From positions 76,550 to 140,549 of the forward strand of contig CAYRVX010000001.1 of the NCBI GenBank assembly GCA_964427875.1: DNA of 64,000 bases. Direction: 5' to 3'. The notes beneath the pieces were generated by a model, which worked only from the letters and a program-made list of their open reading frames with translations, was not told the DNA's origin and ran no database searches. Shown piece after piece: positions 61,134-64,000 of this stretch (within the stretch, counting starts at the first letter, position 1; every line of letters starts with the position of its first letter). Position numbers and translations under genes: made by a program. The stretch comes from CAYRVX01 sp964427875 (GTDB lineage: Bacteria > Planctomycetota > Phycisphaerae > SM23-33).

Positions 61134-63050
61134 TCACGCCCTCGGTAGCCAGACGGTCATGGCTCCGGGCCTGCGGTTGTCCCAGAGGCAGTAGGGGACG
61201 GCCTTGATCTTCACCGGCTTGAGTCGCACTTCGCTCGCCGGGCGGTAGAGCTTGCCCTTCCAGTTGGCGCCTGCGGGCGCCAGGGCGGTGCCCTCGATCA
61301 CCGTCACGCCGCCGAGCAGCCCGGGGGCGAACTTCGCGGTGAGCCGGGCCTTCCTCGGCAGGTGGATGCTCAGGACGTCGGCGGCGTGGTCGCATTGCTC
61401 CAGGCAGTACACGACGGGTCCGCGCTGGATGGCGGCGCGGCCGGCGTCGGCGATGACGGACGGGTGGGCCGCGATGCGCTCAATCGGCATCGCCAGCGAG
61501 ATCGCCACGGTGTCGCCGTCGGACCAGCGGCGGCGGATGCGGGCGTAGCCTTTGCGCACGGCAGCGGCGAAGCGCTTCCCGTTGACGGTGAGCTTGTGCC
61601 TCCTGCACCAGCCGGGGATGCGGAGCATGAGGGCGAACGTGCCTGGCCTGTCCACACTCACGGTGATCTTCACCTCGCCGTCCCACGGGTACTCGGTCTG
61701 CTGCGTGAGTGTGACGCTGCGCCCGGCGATCTTGGCCTGGCCGGTCGAGTCCACGTACAGATGCACGTAGGCTGCGCTGTTCGCGGCCGAGTAGACATAG
61801 TGGCCGAACGACGCGATCAGCCGGGCGATGTTCGGCGGGCAGCACGCGCAGCCGAACCACTCGCTGCGGCGCGGCTCGCCGGGCCGGAGCCTGCGATCCG
61901 TCTCCGGCGGCCAGGCGGCGAGCCGGTTCTCGTAGAAGAACCGCCTGCCGTCCCGGGAGACGCCGCTGATGGTCCCGTTGTACAGGGCGCGTTCCATGAC
62001 GTCGGCGTACTTCGCATCGGCCTCGATCTGGCACATGCGGTGGGCGAAGAAGACCAGCGCGATGGCCGCGCACGTCTCGGCGTAGGCCGTCTCGTTCGGC
62101 AGGTCGTAGAGGCGGGTGAAGCCCTCGTTGCGGCCGGACGGCCCGACGCCGCCGGTGAGGTACATCTTGTGCTCCGTGGCGTCGGCCCAGAGGCGCTTGC
62201 AGGCCGCCAGCAGCTCCGCGTCGTGCGTCTCGCCGGCCACGTCCGCCATCCCGGCGTACAGGTAGAAAGCCCGCACGGCGTGGCCGACCACCTCGCTCTG
62301 CTCGCGAACGGGCACGTGCGACTGGTTGTACTCGTACGTGCCCGGCCAGTAGTTCCTCGGGTCGTCGCCGCGGGCCCTGGCCTCCTTGTCGTAGTAGTGG
62401 GGCTTCCTGCCTCGCTCGTCCACGAAGTACTTGCTGAGCTTCAGGTACCGGCGGCGTCCCGTGGCGCGGTAGAGCTTGACCAGCGCCAGCTCGATCTCCT
62501 CGTGGCCGGGGTAGCCTCTCCTCTTGCCGCGCCCGCGCCCAAACGTGGAATCGATGTGATCGGCGTAGCGGCACATCACGTCGAGGAGTTTCCGCTTGCT
62601 CGTCGCTTCGTGATACGCCACGGCCGCTTCCATCAGGTGGCCGGCGCAATACAGCTCGTGGCGGTCGCGGAGGTTGGTCCATCGCTTGTCGGGCTCGACG
62701 GCGGTGTAGTAGACGTTGAGGTAGCCGTCCGGCCGCTGGGCGGCCGCGATGTCGTCGATCACGCCGTCCACCAGCTTCCCGAGCTTTCCGTCGGGCTTGA
62801 CGGCGAGGCTGTAGGCGCACGCCTCGATCCACTTGGCCGCGTCGGAGTCCCAGAAGATGTGGGGGCGCTTGCCCTTGCCGTGGCGCCAGTTGAGCTTCCA
62901 GGCGCGGAGCCGCCCGGTCTTCTTGCATTGGGCGTACTCTACGGGTAACGTGGCCGTCCGATTGGTCTCGATCCGCGGCAGCCAGAACGCATCATGCACG
63001 GTTACGCCCTTCAGCCCGAACGACTTCATCTGGAAAGAGGGTGCTGACAT
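61134..63050 (-). CDS. Beta-L-arabinofuranosidase-like glycoside hydrolase (GH127)
   Basis: 638 residues from the ATG at 63050, GGGAGG 8 bp upstream. No signal peptide is seen, so it is probably cytoplasmic. GH127 hallmarks in order: VHDAFWLPRIETNRTATL (start), WDSDAAKWIEACAYSL, RHELYCAGHLMEAAVAYHEAT (near 127), HEEIELALVKLY, NETAYAETCAAIALVFF, and EWFGCACCPPNIARL (near 400), which carries the Glu, Cys and CC residues that bind zinc and act in catalysis in this family. It removes beta-L-arabinofuranosyl or related residues. Divergent from the nucleotide-sugar dehydrogenase. Confidence 0.92.
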   Translation of the reverse strand: MSAPSFQMKSFGLKGVTVHDAFWLPRIETNRTATLPVEYAQCKKTGRLRAWKLNWRHGKGKRPHIFWDSDAAKWIEACAYSLAVKPDGKLGKLVDGVIDDIAAAQRPDGYLNVYYTAVEPDKRWTNLRDRHELYCAGHLMEAAVAYHEATSKRKLLDVMCRYADHIDSTFGRGRGKRRGYPGHEEIELALVKLYRATGRRRYLKLSKYFVDERGRKPHYYDKEARARGDDPRNYWPGTYEYNQSHVPVREQSEVVGHAVRAFYLYAGMADVAGETHDAELLAACKRLWADATEHKMYLTGGVGPSGRNEGFTRLYDLPNETAYAETCAAIALVFFAHRMCQIEADAKYADVMERALYNGTISGVSRDGRRFFYENRLAAWPPETDRRLRPGEPRRSEWFGCACCPPNIARLIASFGHYVYSAANSAAYVHLYVDSTGQAKIAGRSVTLTQQTEYPWDGEVKITVSVDRPGTFALMLRIPGWCRRHKLTVNGKRFAAAVRKGYARIRRRWSDGDTVAISLAMPIERIAAHPSVIADAGRAAIQRGPVVYCLEQCDHAADVLSIHLPRKARLTAKFAPGLLGGVTVIEGTALAPAGANWKGKLYRPASEVRLKPVKIKAVPYCLWDNRRPGAMTVWLPRA

Positions 63051-63098
63051 CGTCTTTGCCTCCCGACAATCCAAAGGCTCTTGAGAAAGGAACACTAC

Positions 63099-64000
63099 AT
63101 GGCCGATTACTCTGTAAGCCCGTACGGTGAGAAGTTCAAGATCCCCTCGCAGAAAGAGTACGCCAAGGAGCTCGAACGGGTCAGACGGCTCGTCGAGGCC
63201 GCACGCGCCGAAAAGCAGGAGATCGTCGTCGTGATGGGGGTCGGCTTTGTCGGGGCGGTCATGGCGGCCATCGTCGCCGACACGACCGACAAGAAGGGCA
63301 GGTGCGGCAAGTTCGTCATCGGCTGCCAGCGGCCGAGCACCCGAAGCTACTGGAAGATCCCCCTGCTCAATCGGGGCCAGTCGCCCGTCAAGGCCGAAGA
63401 CCCCGCCGTCGATCCGATGATCGAACGCTGCGTCAAGGACAAGAAGACGCTGACCGCCACCTACAACAGCGACTGCCTGTCGCTGGCCGACGTGGTGGTC
63501 GTGGACGTGCAGTGCGACTACACCAAGCACGAGCTGGGCTGCATGCGCACGGGCGAGGCCCAGATGAGCGCGCTGGAGGCGACCATGCGGACGATCGGCC
63601 GGAAGATCCCGCCCAGGTGCCTCGTGCTCATCGAGACGACGGTCGCGCCGGGCACGACGGAGTTCGTGGCCTGGCCGATCATGAAGAAGGCCTTCGCCGC
63701 CCGAGGTATCAAGGCGACGCCGCTGCTGGGGCACAGCTTCGAGCGGGTCATGCCCGGCAAGGAGTACGTCTCCAGCATCCGCGATTTCTGGCGGGTCTGC
63801 TCCGGCTGCAACGCCACCGCGCGCAAACGCGTCGTCAAGTTCCTCAAGGAAGTGCTCAACACCGCCGACTACCCGCTGACGGTGATGGACCGGCCGATCG
63901 AGTCGGAGACGACCAAGATCGTCGAGAACTCCTACCGCTCGGCCATCCTGGCGTTCCTCAACGAGTGGAGCCTGTTCGCCGAGCGCAACGGCGTGGACCT
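63099..64000 (+). CDS. UDP-glucose/GDP-mannose dehydrogenase family protein (3' end beyond window)
   Basis: 300 codons to the right edge. GAGAAAGG precedes the ATG. After about 40 residues of helical leader the NAD-binding motif VMGVGFVGAVMA (about 45-56) is seen; family segments DVVVVDVQCDY, ETTVAPGTTEFVAWPIMKK and ESETTKIVENSYRSAILAFLNEWSLFAERNGVDL follow. The catalytic Cys lies past the window edge. Such enzymes make UDP-glucuronate or similar precursors of surface glycans. The long N-terminal leader is unusual. Confidence 0.86.
   Translation, partial: MADYSVSPYGEKFKIPSQKEYAKELERVRRLVEAARAEKQEIVVVMGVGFVGAVMAAIVADTTDKKGRCGKFVIGCQRPSTRSYWKIPLLNRGQSPVKAEDPAVDPMIERCVKDKKTLTATYNSDCLSLADVVVVDVQCDYTKHELGCMRTGEAQMSALEATMRTIGRKIPPRCLVLIETTVAPGTTEFVAWPIMKKAFAARGIKATPLLGHSFERVMPGKEYVSSIRDFWRVCSGCNATARKRVVKFLKEVLNTADYPLTVMDRPIESETTKIVENSYRSAILAFLNEWSLFAERNGVD

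Overview
The window is high-G+C bacterial DNA from a planctomycete, most likely a metagenome-assembled scaffold. The planctomycete signs are two giant exported proteins with LEPR-XLL N-termini, GEVED and dockerin-like modules, twin-arginine-exported enzymes, Gfo/Idh/MocA and PQQ-propeller proteins, and a sigma/anti-sigma/YbjQ/rhomboid cluster. I cannot place it more finely. A run of 100 Ns (59668-59767) flanked by an identical 55-bp sequence shows that it is a scaffold.

Layout. 1-13726 (minus): two giant surface proteins, a CotH/lamin-tail protein that runs off the left edge and a 2845-residue GEVED-repeat protein with a 695-bp perfect internal duplication. 13727-14974: a decayed third LEPR-XLL gene. 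14975-19162: two convergent homologous Tat-exported proteins and a secreted beta-helix protein. 19290-25304 (minus): thiS, a zinc-ribbon membrane protein, thiG, a small membrane protein, a DinG-like helicase and a CCCGGG-type (XcyI family) restriction-modification pair, mostly tightly spaced or overlapping. 25464-34364 (plus): an oxidoreductase, a 1453-residue PQQ/methyltransferase/malectin protein, a HAD lipoprotein, a long gene-free stretch and a zinc-ribbon protein. 34403-40611: a DUF697 membrane protein, a secreted helical-repeat protein and a kelch protein.

40819-42878 is a compact stress-type operon: ECF sigma factor, membrane zinc-finger anti-sigma, YbjQ, rhomboid protease. It is followed by a PPC-domain protein with a Pro/Arg repeat tail, an aminotransferase remnant, a D-2-hydroxyacid dehydrogenase and a RicT/PSP1 protein. 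48158-53571 (plus) holds a small anchored protein, a membrane HTH protein, an OmpA lipoprotein and the ResB/CcsA cytochrome c biogenesis pair. Then come Der, RmuC, HicBA, a possibly truncated GH106-like protein, a wrecked REP-associated transposase between inverted repeats, the assembly gap, a GNAT, VapBC, a GH127 arabinofuranosidase and the start of a nucleotide-sugar dehydrogenase.

The picture is a heterotroph with much secreted glycan-handling and surface machinery. Its accessory load is an R-M system, two toxin-antitoxin pairs and several decaying genes. No rRNA, tRNA, CRISPR array or intact transposon was found. The least explained signals are the heptanucleotide repeats placed exactly at two stop codons, the rhomboid-containing sigma operon, and the apparently degenerate methyltransferase fold inside a beta-propeller protein.
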